The notes below the pieces were generated by a model. That model worked only from the letters and a program-made list of their open reading frames with translations, did no database searches and was not told the DNA's origin. A DNA stretch of 26,031 bases from Clostridiales bacterium (GTDB lineage: Bacteria; Bacillota; Clostridia; Tissierellales; Sedimentibacteraceae): assembly GCA_003483345.1 (NCBI GenBank), contig DMWH01000231.1:1644-27674 (forward strand). The letters run 5' to 3'. Each line of letters starts with the position of its first letter. The stretch's first letter is position 1. A program made the translations under genes and the position numbers. Shown one piece after another: positions 16,828 to 24,032 of the stretch.

Positions 16828-16877
16828 GATATAAAAAATCCGCTAACGGTTTTGGCCAAGAATAAGAAGGGATATAT

Positions 16878-17471
16878 ATGATTATCAGAAAAGCTGAATT
16901 TTTGATTTCAGCGGTTAAAAAAGAGCAGTATCCGAATACTGGAGTTCCTGAAATAGCATTTGCAGGCAAATCAAATGTCGGCAAGTCTTCTATGATAAAT
17001 GCTTTGGTCAACAGGAGAAATCTTGCGAAAACCAGCTCACAGCCCGGAAAAACACAAACCTTGAATTTTTACAATATAAATGATGAATTCAACTTTGTGG
17101 ACCTTCCGGGATATGGCTATGCAAAAGTATCAAAGGCAGAACAAGCTAAATGGGCAGATATGATTGATTTATACTTGCACAGCAGACAACAGCTTAAGGA
17201 AGTTATACTGCTTGTAGATATAAGGCATGAGCCGGGCAGAAACGACCTGCTGATGTACGAATGGATTAAAAGCTTTGGGTTCAAAGGATATATTATAGCT
17301 ACAAAAGCAGATAAATTATCTAAGTCCCAACAGATTAAAAGTTTGAATAATATTAAAAAAACCTTACAAATAAAGGATATAGGTTTAATATATCAATTTT
17401 CATCAACATCCAAACTTGGAGTAGAAGAAATATGGATACTATTTGAAAGCATCTTAAATTTACATGATTAG
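16878..17471 (+). CDS. ysxC: Ribosome biogenesis GTP-binding protein YsxC/EngB
   Basis: This 197-residue TRAFAC-class GTPase acts in 50S subunit assembly. G motifs are complete: G1 GKSNVGKS (30-37), G2 region around TSSQPGKTQ (52-60), G3 DLPG (75-78) followed by YGYAKV, G4 TKAD (142-145) and G5 near FSSTSKLG. It starts at ATG 16878 after AAGAAGGG. lon-ysxC adjacency is conserved in Bacillus and clostridia. The next gene has its own predicted -10 element. Confidence 0.96.
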   Translation: MIIRKAEFLISAVKKEQYPNTGVPEIAFAGKSNVGKSSMINALVNRRNLAKTSSQPGKTQTLNFYNINDEFNFVDLPGYGYAKVSKAEQAKWADMIDLYLHSRQQLKEVILLVDIRHEPGRNDLLMYEWIKSFGFKGYIIATKADKLSKSQQIKSLNNIKKTLQIKDIGLIYQFSSTSKLGVEEIWILFESILNLHD

Positions 17472-17503
17472 ACAAACCCCTGTAAAAAATAAGAATACCT
17501 TTG

Positions 17504-17512
17504 TGTTATAAT
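17504..17512 (+). promoter_or_regulatory. Extended -10 promoter for the RsbW-like gene
   Basis: TGTTATAAT (17504-17512) is a perfect extended -10 element; no good -35 stands 17 bp upstream. The leader of about 50 nt contains CTGTTT (17521-17526) and AAACAG (17537-17542), a 6-bp inverted repeat that could be a weak hairpin or operator. Confidence 0.5.
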
Positions 17513-17569
17513 ATATTTTGCTGTTTAAGCTCATTAAAACAGGGTATATTATGACGAGGAGGAATTATT

Positions 17570-17956
17570 ATGCATTATGTAGTTGAAAGAAAAGTTAATA
17601 GCGACATTAAATGCGGCAAGAAGATAATCGAAGAGATTCTTGGAAGCATTGAGGGACTGATTGATCCCAATACCTATTTCAACACAAAACTTATTCTTAA
17701 TGAACTGATGATAAATAGTGTCGTCCACGGTAATTGTGGAGACTTAAATAAAATGATATATATAAAAGTCTATATTAACGAATCAAGAATTATTGTTGAG
17801 GTTTCAGACGAAGGTTCAGGTATTTGCTATGAGCATAAAAATTGCGGGGAATATGATTATTTGGAATGCGGAAGAGGTTTAATGCTGGTGGAAGGACTTT
17901 CCGACAAGTTAAGCATTGAAGGAAATACGGTTACTTGTGTACAATATTTAAAATAA
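17570..17956 (+). CDS. RsbW-like ATP-binding protein (HATPase_c_2 family)
   Basis: This 128-residue protein has the GHKL ATPase fold without kinase accessory domains. The N box is NELMINSVVHGN (44-55), the G1 box SDEGSG (79-84) and the G2 box GRGLMLVEGLSD (101-112). This single-domain form resembles RsbW/SpoIIAB anti-sigma kinases and the orphan HATPase_c_2 proteins tied to partner-switching. No anti-anti-sigma (STAS) gene, sigma factor or PP2C phosphatase is adjacent, so the target is unknown. It has its own -10 element and a strong terminator, making a one-gene unit. It starts after GAGGAGG. Cys at 15, 56, 87, 92, 100 and 123 are numerous for such a small cytosolic protein. Confidence 0.85.
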   Translation: MHYVVERKVNSDIKCGKKIIEEILGSIEGLIDPNTYFNTKLILNELMINSVVHGNCGDLNKMIYIKVYINESRIIVEVSDEGSGICYEHKNCGEYDYLECGRGLMLVEGLSDKLSIEGNTVTCVQYLK

Positions 17957-17979
17957 TTATTTAAATAACATACAAAATT

Positions 17980-17988
17980 TGCTATAAT
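17980..17988 (+). promoter_or_regulatory. Extended -10 overlapping the terminator stem, upstream of the helicase
   Basis: TGCTATAAT (17980-17988) is an extended -10 whose last bases form the foot of the terminator hairpin beginning at 17986. A transcript from it would start near 17995, inside the hairpin, and so could not form that terminator. The -35 region is weak. Confidence 0.4.
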
Positions 17989-18012
17989 AAACACTACGAG
18001 TGTTTATTTTTT
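17986..18012 (+). terminator. Intrinsic terminator after the RsbW-like gene
   Basis: AATAAACACT (17986-17995) pairs with AGTGTTTATT (17999-18008) across the 3-nt loop ACG, followed by TTTT (18009-18012). It lies 29 nt past the stop at 17956. The repeat copy 3 begins 2 nt after the T run. Confidence 0.88.
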
Positions 18013-18014
18013 AT

Positions 18015-18038
18015 GGTATGGGGACACACCGATGTCCC
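18015..18038 (+). repeat. Shortened GGTATGGGGACACACC repeat, copy 3
   Basis: The 16-nt left end GGTATGGGGACACACC (18015-18030) is identical to copies 1 and 2, but the centre is missing and the right arm is only TGTCCC (18033-18038). GGGACA (18021-18026) pairs with TGTCCC across a 6-nt loop. It looks like an internal deletion of the 58-bp form and sits 16 nt before the helicase start. Confidence 0.7.
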
Positions 18039-18054
18039 TGTTCAAGGAGTAATA

Positions 18055-20355
18055 ATGGACAATATAAAACTTTCTGTCAGAGAATTGGTCGAATTCATTT
18101 ATAAAAGCGGCGATATTAATGTAAGAAATTTAGGTGCAGATAGAGCAATTGAAGGAATTAAAGCCCATAAAATTCTCCAGAATCAAATGGGAGAAAATTA
18201 TTATAAAGAATACTATCTGAAAGGCGAATTTGTCCTTAACGATATTATATTTTTGATTGAAGGCAGAGCAGACGGAATTTTAATTGAAGACGATGAAACA
18301 ATAATTGATGAAATAAAATCAACTTATACGGATTTAAGTTTGATTAATGGTGAATACAGCACCGCCCATATGGCTCAGGCTAAATGCTACGGTTATATGT
18401 ACGGACTCTCAAACAATTTGGAAAATATCAGTGTGCAGCTTAGGTACTATAATCTTGACACCAAAGAAGTGAAAACAATAAAGCAGACATTTTCAACAGA
18501 AGAATTAAAAATATTTTTTTATTCTCTTCTTAATACATATATTGATTGGGCAGAAACAATTATAAATCTTCGAAAAGAAAGAAACAGGACAATAAAGGAA
18601 TTAAATTTTCCTTTTGAAAAATATAGAAAAGGACAAAGAGATTTTTCGATAGCTGTATATTTATCAATAAGGTCAGGAAAAAAACTTTTTGCACAGGCAC
18701 CTACGGGAGTGGGGAAAACAGTATCCGTTTTATTTCCTGCAATAAAATCCCTGTATGAAAAAAATGCTAAAATATTCTATCTTACGGCCAAGTCTTCAAC
18801 AAAGACTATAGCTTTCAACACTGTTAAAATGATGCATAAACAGGGTCTTAGGCTGAGAACAACCGTTATAACCGCCAAGGACAAAATTTGCTTCATGGAT
18901 GAAACAAAATGCGAGCCGGAATACTGCCCTTATGCAAAGGGTTATTATGACAAGCTTAATATTCCATTAAGAGAAACAATAAAGAATAATTGCATGTATG
19001 ACCGTGAGTTTATTGAAGAATTAGGAAAAAAGTATGAACTGTGCCCTTTTGAACTGAGCCTTGATCTGTCCTATATGTCAGATATAGTAATATGTGATTA
19101 CAACTATTATTTTGACCCGAGGGTAGCACTGAAAAGAGAGGATCTATTTAATAAGGACAAGGATATACTGCTCATAGATGAGGCGCATAATCTTGAAGAC
19201 CGAGTACGAAATATGTATTCTCCGGAGTTAATCAAGGAAGAATTTTATGAAGTATATAAAATTATTAAATCTGAAAAAAGCTTAAGCAAGGAATTATTTA
19301 ATATTAATAAAAAATTTATAAATATTAAAAAGAGTATAGATGAAGCACAAATATTAAAAGAAACTCCGGAAGAATTAATAAATGCTTTAAGAAAATTTAT
19401 CGCTAAGGCTGATAAATATTTCAACGAAAGAAAAAATGAAAAAATTCCGGAGGAACTTACCGACATATATTTTAAGAGTATTTTTTTTATAAAAATATCG
19501 GAAATTGCGGATGATAATTTTTGCTATTATGCCGATTCTGCAAACAATAAAACAATGGTGAAATTATTCTTGATTGATACTTCCCAAATATTGAAGGAAA
19601 TTGAAAGGAATGCCCGGTCATCAATTTTCTTCTCGGCAACTTTAACTCCCTTGAAATATTTCAGATATATATTAGGGGGAGAGGAAGATGATTATATATT
19701 AAAGTTAAGCTCTCCTTATGATAAAGAGAATTTAAACTTAATGATAACTTCAGATATATCAATGAAATACACAAAGAGGGATTCAAATATTGAAAAGACA
19801 TGTGAATATATCAATACTTTGATAACAGAAAAAAAGGGAAATTATATGATATTTTTCCCCTCTTATAATTTCATGAATAAGGTTTATTCGGTATATGAAT
19901 CATTGTATGATACCATGAACATAATTGTTCAAAGCCAGGGGCTCAATGAAGAAGAACAGATGGATATCTTAAGCAGGTTCGAAAATGAGCGCAATGTGGT
20001 TCTATTCACTGTTGTAGGGGGTACTTTTTCTGAAGGAATTGATTTACCCCTTGATAAATTAATTGGCGCAGTTATAATAGGAACCGGGATACCGCAAATT
20101 TCTTTTGAAAGAAATATAATTAAAGCATTTTTTGATGAAAAAATGAACACGGGTTATGATTATGCATATAAATATCCCGGCTTCAACAAAGTCCTTCAAT
20201 CAGCAGGAAGAGTAATACGAACTGAAGATGATAGGGGAACAGTCCTGTTGATTGACTCAAGATTTTGTCAATATACATATTTGAAATTATTTCCCGACCA
20301 CTGGAAACATTTTAAGAAAATTAAGACTTCAGAAGATATAAAAAATTTGTTGTAG
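18055..20355 (+). CDS. PD-(D/E)XK nuclease-XPD/DinG helicase fusion
   Basis: The 766-residue protein starts at ATG 18055, 5 nt after AAGGAG (18044-18049). An in-frame ATG at 18013 is rejected because its 14 codons are encoded by the repeat. Residues about 25-180 carry a RecB/Cas4-type nuclease pattern: GRADG (Asp73), DEIKS (Glu86-x-Lys88) and QAKCYGY (Gln108, Tyr112). The helicase follows: Walker A APTGVGKT (215-222), a likely iron-sulfur insertion with Cys at 279, 286, 291, 313 and 330, of which four would bind the cluster, DEAH (375-378) and a late QSAGRVIRTEDDRG motif VI. This is the XPD/DinG SF2 family, 5'-3' DNA helicases with a 4Fe-4S cluster. A role in DNA repair is likely; the substrate is not known. 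It stands next to an aminotransferase gene 13 nt away. Confidence 0.87.
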   Translation: MDNIKLSVRELVEFIYKSGDINVRNLGADRAIEGIKAHKILQNQMGENYYKEYYLKGEFVLNDIIFLIEGRADGILIEDDETIIDEIKSTYTDLSLINGEYSTAHMAQAKCYGYMYGLSNNLENISVQLRYYNLDTKEVKTIKQTFSTEELKIFFYSLLNTYIDWAETIINLRKERNRTIKELNFPFEKYRKGQRDFSIAVYLSIRSGKKLFAQAPTGVGKTVSVLFPAIKSLYEKNAKIFYLTAKSSTKTIAFNTVKMMHKQGLRLRTTVITAKDKICFMDETKCEPEYCPYAKGYYDKLNIPLRETIKNNCMYDREFIEELGKKYELCPFELSLDLSYMSDIVICDYNYYFDPRVALKREDLFNKDKDILLIDEAHNLEDRVRNMYSPELIKEEFYEVYKIIKSEKSLSKELFNINKKFINIKKSIDEAQILKETPEELINALRKFIAKADKYFNERKNEKIPEELTDIYFKSIFFIKISEIADDNFCYYADSANNKTMVKLFLIDTSQILKEIERNARSSIFFSATLTPLKYFRYILGGEEDDYILKLSSPYDKENLNLMITSDISMKYTKRDSNIEKTCEYINTLITEKKGNYMIFFPSYNFMNKVYSVYESLYDTMNIIVQSQGLNEEEQMDILSRFENERNVVLFTVVGGTFSEGIDLPLDKLIGAVIIGTGIPQISFERNIIKAFFDEKMNTGYDYAYKYPGFNKVLQSAGRVIRTEDDRGTVLLIDSRFCQYTYLKLFPDHWKHFKKIKTSEDIKNLL

Positions 20356-20368
20356 TATAGGAGGACAT

Positions 20369-21178
20369 ATGAATATATTATCCGATAAAAATGTAATGAA
20401 CAATCAAATTATTACAAAGGAAGAAACAGAGCTTCTTATAAATAAGACTAAAATTTATGAGGTAGTAAGGGTTATTGATGGAAAGCCTATTTTTTTAAAG
20501 GAACATTTCCAACGTATGAGCGAAAGCATAAATTTAAGCGGAATAGAAGGAAACATAAATTATGAAGAGTTCAAAAATTCCGTAGAATTGCTTATAAAAG
20601 AGAATTCCTTCAAAAATTTAAACATTAGAGTTTCTTACTTTTATGATAAAAAGCCTCTTACTTTGTTCTACTTTATTGAAAGTTACTATCCTTCCAAAGA
20701 CGAATTTGCTGAAGGAGTACATACCGTTACGGTGAAAATGGAGAGAGCAAACCCCAATGTTAAGTCATTCCAAAAAGAATATAAGGATAAAGTTACAAGA
20801 ATAATTAAAGAAAATAATGCTTTTGAAGCCATATTAATAAATCATGACAACACGGTCAGCGAGGGAAGCAAATCAAATATTTTTTTCGTAGAAGGCAATA
20901 AGCTGATAACATCGCCGGATTCTTCTGTTCTTTTGGGCGTCACAAGAAGTAAGGTTATAAGCGTTTGTGAAGAAAATTCGATAGAGGTTCATAAAAGGAT
21001 AATTAGATTGGACGAGATAGAAAGTTTCGACGGCGTATTCTTAACAGGTACATCAAATGATGTACTTCCGATAAAAACCGTTGATAATATTGTCTTTAAT
21101 TCTTCCGAAAATGAAGTTGTGAAGAAGGTGTCCAGATTATATTTAGGAGAGGTTAAAAAAGAGATTGAGAAGGGTTAG
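20369..21178 (+). CDS. Class IV pyridoxal-phosphate aminotransferase (IlvE/PabC/Dat-like)
   Basis: This 269-residue protein is shorter than IlvE (about 300) and near PabC or D-amino acid transaminase length. The fold type IV features are present: IYEVVRVIDGKPIFLKEHFQRM (about 29-50), the likely PLP lysine Lys132 in NVKSFQKEY, the cofactor-binding Glu165 in VSEGSKSNIFFV, a GVTR turn (190-193) and FLTGTSNDVLPI (about 224-235). Branched-chain amino acids, D-amino acids and aminodeoxychorismate are all possible substrates; sequence alone does not choose. It starts after TAGGAGG, 13 nt downstream of the helicase gene, probably the same transcript. It ends before a hairpin-rich spacer. Confidence 0.85.
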   Translation: MNILSDKNVMNNQIITKEETELLINKTKIYEVVRVIDGKPIFLKEHFQRMSESINLSGIEGNINYEEFKNSVELLIKENSFKNLNIRVSYFYDKKPLTLFYFIESYYPSKDEFAEGVHTVTVKMERANPNVKSFQKEYKDKVTRIIKENNAFEAILINHDNTVSEGSKSNIFFVEGNKLITSPDSSVLLGVTRSKVISVCEENSIEVHKRIIRLDEIESFDGVFLTGTSNDVLPIKTVDNIVFNSSENEVVKKVSRLYLGEVKKEIEKG

Positions 21179-21192
21179 GTCATAAACACAAA

Positions 21193-21210
21193 AATGGCCT
21201 GGTGGCCATT
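21193..21210 (+). other. Perfect hairpin after the aminotransferase gene
   Basis: AATGGCC (21193-21199) pairs with GGCCATT (21204-21210) across TGGT, 14 nt past the stop codon. No T run follows (GTTGTG), so it is at best a weak or factor-assisted terminator, or an mRNA 3'-end stabiliser. Confidence 0.5.
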
Positions 21211-21254
21211 GTTGTGAAGCATTAATATGCATAAAAGGGGTATTGGGAATATAT

Positions 21255-21278
21255 TTGGTTATCGGGGGGGATAACCAA
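21255..21278. other. 9-bp hairpin with a poly-G loop
   Basis: TTGGTTATC (21255-21263) pairs perfectly with GATAACCAA (21270-21278) and leaves a loop of six G. The run of seven G at 21264-21270 is striking in AT-rich DNA. No T run follows, so it is not an ordinary terminator. Confidence 0.6.
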
Positions 21279-21339
21279 TAACAATTATAGCAAACATAAA
21301 ATTATTATGCAAGCTTTTTTTACAAATTTCGAGTTCCCT

Positions 21340-21366
21340 AGGTGCCTTCTCCAGGTGCCTGGCACC
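21340..21366. repeat. AGGTGCC/GGCACC palindromic repeat
   Basis: AGGTGCC occurs at 21340-21346 and again at 21353-21359, the second copy followed directly by T and GGCACC (21361-21366), making the palindrome GGTGCC-T-GGCACC. CCAGG-TG-CCTGG (21351-21362) is an overlapping second palindrome. The GC content is far above the surroundings. It resembles short dispersed palindromes I recall from other clostridial genomes; only one site is in this window. Confidence 0.6.
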
Positions 21367-21380
21367 GTTAGATGAAGGGC

Positions 21381-21411
21381 TTGTCAAAGAATCTTAAAAG
21401 AAACTTATAAA
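21381..21411 (+). promoter_or_regulatory. Possible promoter of the cysteine desulfurase-thiI pair
   Basis: TTGTCA (21381-21386) and TATAAA (21406-21411) are 19 bp apart, or 18 bp if TTATAA is used. This is slightly long for sigma-A. It lies just past the GGTGCC palindrome and 19 nt before the start codon, with AGAGG as ribosome binding site. Confidence 0.45.
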
Positions 21412-21430
21412 AATAAACAAAGAGGTAAAT

Positions 21431-22573
21431 ATGTTAGTATATTTGGATAACAGTGCAACGACAAAAGTAAGAGATGAAGTATTGAAAGAAATAATAGATG
21501 CTCATGAAAATTATTACGGGAATCCTTCTTCCCTGCACAGGATGGGACATAAGGTTGAAAAGAAGATTGATGAAGCAAGAACACTTTCGGCAAAACTCAT
21601 AGGTGCAAAACCTGAAGAAATTTATTTTACCGGCGGAGGAACGGAAAGCAATAATATTGCAATTTTTGGACATTTATCAAACCTAAAGGAGTACAATAAT
21701 GTTATCACCACTAATATTGAGCATCCTTCCGTATACAATGTTTTTAAACAGTTAGAAGACAGATGTTTGGTTAAGTATTTAGAAACGGATGAAAACGGAA
21801 AAATTAATATTGATGAGCTTCATAATATGGTGGATGAAAATACCCTCCTCATATCAATTATGCATGTAAACAATGAAATTGGAGCAGTTCAGGAATTGAA
21901 TGAAATTACGGCAATTATAAAGCGAAAAAACAAAAATGCAAAACTGCATGTTGATGCTGTTCAATCCTATGGGAAAATTAAAATAGATGTAAATAAAACT
22001 CCTCTTGATACCTTGTCGTTCAGCAGCCACAAAATACACGGGCCTAAGGGAGTAGGCGGATTATTTATACGCTCCGGTATAAAAATAACTCCATTAATTT
22101 ACGGAGGAGGACAGGAGAGAGGGATTCGCTCGGGAACCGAGAACACAACAGGAATTATAGGCTTCGGCAAGGCTTGTAAATTAATGTATGATAATTTTGA
22201 TGAGGAAGTAAATAAGCTTTACGGTTTAAAAAATACATATATAAAAAGGCTTGAAGAAATTGAAGATATTAAAATAAACAGTCCTATAGACGGAGCTCCT
22301 CATATTATTAGTGTATCATTTAAAAATGTGCCGGGAGAAGTATTGGTTCATTATTTGGAAGATAAAAATATTTTTGTTTCAACCGGCTCTGCTTGCTCTT
22401 CAAAATCAAAAGACAGCAGGATATTGGAAGCAATAAAACTAAGCAAGGAATACCGGGCAGGAACTATACGCATCAGTCTTGGTCATTTTAATAACTTTGA
22501 AGAAGTCGATTATGTAATTGATAATATTAAAAAATCGGTTAAAGATATAAGAAGTATAACAAAGAGAGGATAA
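21431..22573 (+). CDS. Cysteine desulfurase (NifS/IscS family)
   Basis: The 380-residue PLP enzyme converts cysteine to alanine and holds the sulfur as an enzyme persulfide. YLDNSATT (4-11), GGGTESNN (68-75), HVDAVQSYGK (173-182), the PLP lysine Lys201 in SSHKIHGPKG and the catalytic Cys322 in STGSACSSK are all present. The adjacent thiI gene, starting 2 nt after the stop, indicates that it supplies sulfur for tRNA 4-thiouridine and perhaps thiamine thiazole, the same pairing as nifZ-thiI of Bacillus subtilis, rather than general iron-sulfur assembly; no iscU or sufU is nearby. The start follows AGAGG, a modest ribosome binding site. Confidence 0.95.
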   Translation: MLVYLDNSATTKVRDEVLKEIIDAHENYYGNPSSLHRMGHKVEKKIDEARTLSAKLIGAKPEEIYFTGGGTESNNIAIFGHLSNLKEYNNVITTNIEHPSVYNVFKQLEDRCLVKYLETDENGKINIDELHNMVDENTLLISIMHVNNEIGAVQELNEITAIIKRKNKNAKLHVDAVQSYGKIKIDVNKTPLDTLSFSSHKIHGPKGVGGLFIRSGIKITPLIYGGGQERGIRSGTENTTGIIGFGKACKLMYDNFDEEVNKLYGLKNTYIKRLEEIEDIKINSPIDGAPHIISVSFKNVPGEVLVHYLEDKNIFVSTGSACSSKSKDSRILEAIKLSKEYRAGTIRISLGHFNNFEEVDYVIDNIKKSVKDIRSITKRG

Positions 22574-22574
22574 T

Positions 22575-23735
22575 ATGTACAATATAGCTGCAGTAAGCTT
22601 CGGAGAATTATTTTTAAAAGGAAAAAACAGAGGAAAATTTGAGCAAAAGCTGATTGAGCAAATCAAATATGCTCTGAAAGAATTTAATCATGTGTCCGTA
22701 TACAAAGATTCAGGCAAGGTATATGTTGAAACGAAAAATGAAGAGGATATGGATAAAATAGTCGAAAAGGTAAGGAAAATTTTTGGCATATCCAATATAA
22801 GTCCTTCCGTTAAAACAAGCAAGGATGTAGATATAATTATTGAAAAAACAATTGAACTGTTTAGATATCTGTTAAGTAAGGAGGATATAAAAACATTTAA
22901 AATTAAAACCAAGAGAAGCGACAAGGAATTTCCCCTTAAATCAATGGATTTCAGTGCCTTAGTGGGCGGTAAAATCTTGGAGAATTTCAGCTTTGTAAAA
23001 GTTGATGTCCATACCCCCGATGTGGAAGTATATATTGATATTAAAAAATGCTGCTATATATCTTCCGAAAGAATAAAAACATTGGGCGGTCTTCCCCTTG
23101 GCTCGAACGGAAGAGCACTGCTATTACTTTCAGGTGGAATTGACAGCCCTGTTGCAGGATATATGATTGCAAAAAGAGGTGTTGAAATAGATGCACTTTA
23201 TTTTCATACATATCCTTTTACGTCTGAGAGAGCAAATGAAAAAGTAATTAAGCTGAAACAAAAACTTGAAGAATATTGCGGGAAAATAAAATTATACAGT
23301 ATTAACATGCTTGAAATTCACAAAGCAATAAGAGAATTTTGCAAAGAAGAAGAAACCACTATATTGGCAAGGCGTTTTATGATGCGTATTGCAGAAAAAA
23401 TTGCATTGGAAAATAAAATCGATATGCTTATTACGGGAGAAAGCCTGGGTCAGGTTGCAAGCCAGACAATGAAGTCAATGGCTGTTATTGAAGATGCAAT
23501 CAATATGCCTATTCTTAAACCCCTGGTGGGATTAGATAAATCTGAAATAATAGAAATTGCTCGAGAAATAGGCACCTATGAGACTTCAATTTTGCCATAT
23601 GATGACTGCTGCTCTGTATTTGCTCCACAGCATCCTTTAATAAATCCTAAGCTTGAGAGTATTAAAAGGTCTGAAAGCAATTTAAATGTCGAAGAATTAA
23701 TCGAAAAAGTATTATCAACTTTAGAAATTTTATAA
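22575..23735 (+). CDS. thiI: tRNA 4-thiouridine synthase ThiI, without rhodanese domain
   Basis: At 386 residues this is the short form; the Escherichia coli enzyme has an added C-terminal rhodanese domain that is absent here. An N-terminal ferredoxin-like region and THUMP domain (about 1-165) precede the PP-loop ATPase with SGGIDSPVAGYM (186-197). A late DDCCSVFAPQHP segment holds the conserved cysteine of the catalytic core. The enzyme adenylates U8 of tRNA and replaces oxygen with sulfur delivered by the upstream cysteine desulfurase, which overlaps functionally and is 1 nt away. Lacking a rhodanese domain, it must receive persulfide directly, as in Bacillus. The start follows GAGAGGA. Confidence 0.95.
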   Translation: MYNIAAVSFGELFLKGKNRGKFEQKLIEQIKYALKEFNHVSVYKDSGKVYVETKNEEDMDKIVEKVRKIFGISNISPSVKTSKDVDIIIEKTIELFRYLLSKEDIKTFKIKTKRSDKEFPLKSMDFSALVGGKILENFSFVKVDVHTPDVEVYIDIKKCCYISSERIKTLGGLPLGSNGRALLLLSGGIDSPVAGYMIAKRGVEIDALYFHTYPFTSERANEKVIKLKQKLEEYCGKIKLYSINMLEIHKAIREFCKEEETTILARRFMMRIAEKIALENKIDMLITGESLGQVASQTMKSMAVIEDAINMPILKPLVGLDKSEIIEIAREIGTYETSILPYDDCCSVFAPQHPLINPKLESIKRSESNLNVEELIEKVLSTLEIL

Positions 23736-23818
23736 TAAAAACAAGAAAACATTTCAGTGTTATCACATATTTTTTTATCTGACATATATTGAATTATAAA
23801 TTAAGAGAGGTGATTTAT

Positions 23819-23959
23819 ATGTCAGATGAAGTAAGAGCAACTAATTTCAGATGCTGCGATGACAGATCTAATGATTGGTTCGAATGGTTAATTATATTGG
23901 GGATTATATTTTTCTTGTTAGGAGGAAACAATTTCTTCGGAAGAGGATTCGGCAGATAG
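23819..23959 (+). CDS. Small single-helix membrane protein, unknown function (46 aa)
   Basis: The ATG at 23819 follows GAGAGGTGAT with good spacing, and the frame closes with TAG at 23957-23959, 10 nt before a strong terminator. The protein has a polar, charged N-terminus with a Cys pair (RCCDDRSND), an aromatic boundary (WFEW), one membrane helix (about residues 24-36, LIILGIIFFLLGG) and a Gly/Phe/Arg-rich tail ending FGRGFGR. The layout resembles small sporulation-associated proteins of Firmicutes, but no family match can be claimed. It was too short for usual length cut-offs. Ribosome binding site plus terminator support a real gene; no clear promoter is visible in the 84 nt upstream. Confidence 0.6.
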   Translation: MSDEVRATNFRCCDDRSNDWFEWLIILGIIFFLLGGNNFFGRGFGR

Positions 23960-23969
23960 TACTTACTGA

Positions 23970-23998
23970 AATGCGGCTTTAGAGGCCGTATTTTTTTT
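23970..23998 (+). terminator. Intrinsic terminator after the 46-residue protein gene
   Basis: AATGCGGC (23970-23977) pairs with GCCGTATT (23985-23992) with one G-U pair across a 7-nt loop, followed by T6 (23993-23998). It also separates thiI from serA. Confidence 0.92.
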
Positions 23999-24003
23999 AT
24001 CTC

Positions 24004-24032
24004 TTGATTTTCTATTATATAGGTTGTATACT
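24004..24032 (+). promoter_or_regulatory. Sigma-A promoter of serA-rnhA
   Basis: TTGATT (24004-24009) and TATACT (24027-24032) are separated by exactly 17 bp and begin 6 nt after the preceding terminator. The TTG at 24004 can be read in frame with serA, but it is the -35 box, so it is not a start codon. Confidence 0.75.

Noticed and set aside
16834..16853. Hairpin TCCG-CTAA-CGG between lon and ysxC as a terminator
   Set aside because: The stem is 3 bp plus a T-T mismatch and 3 A-T pairs, and the T run is only part of the stem. Too weak to call.
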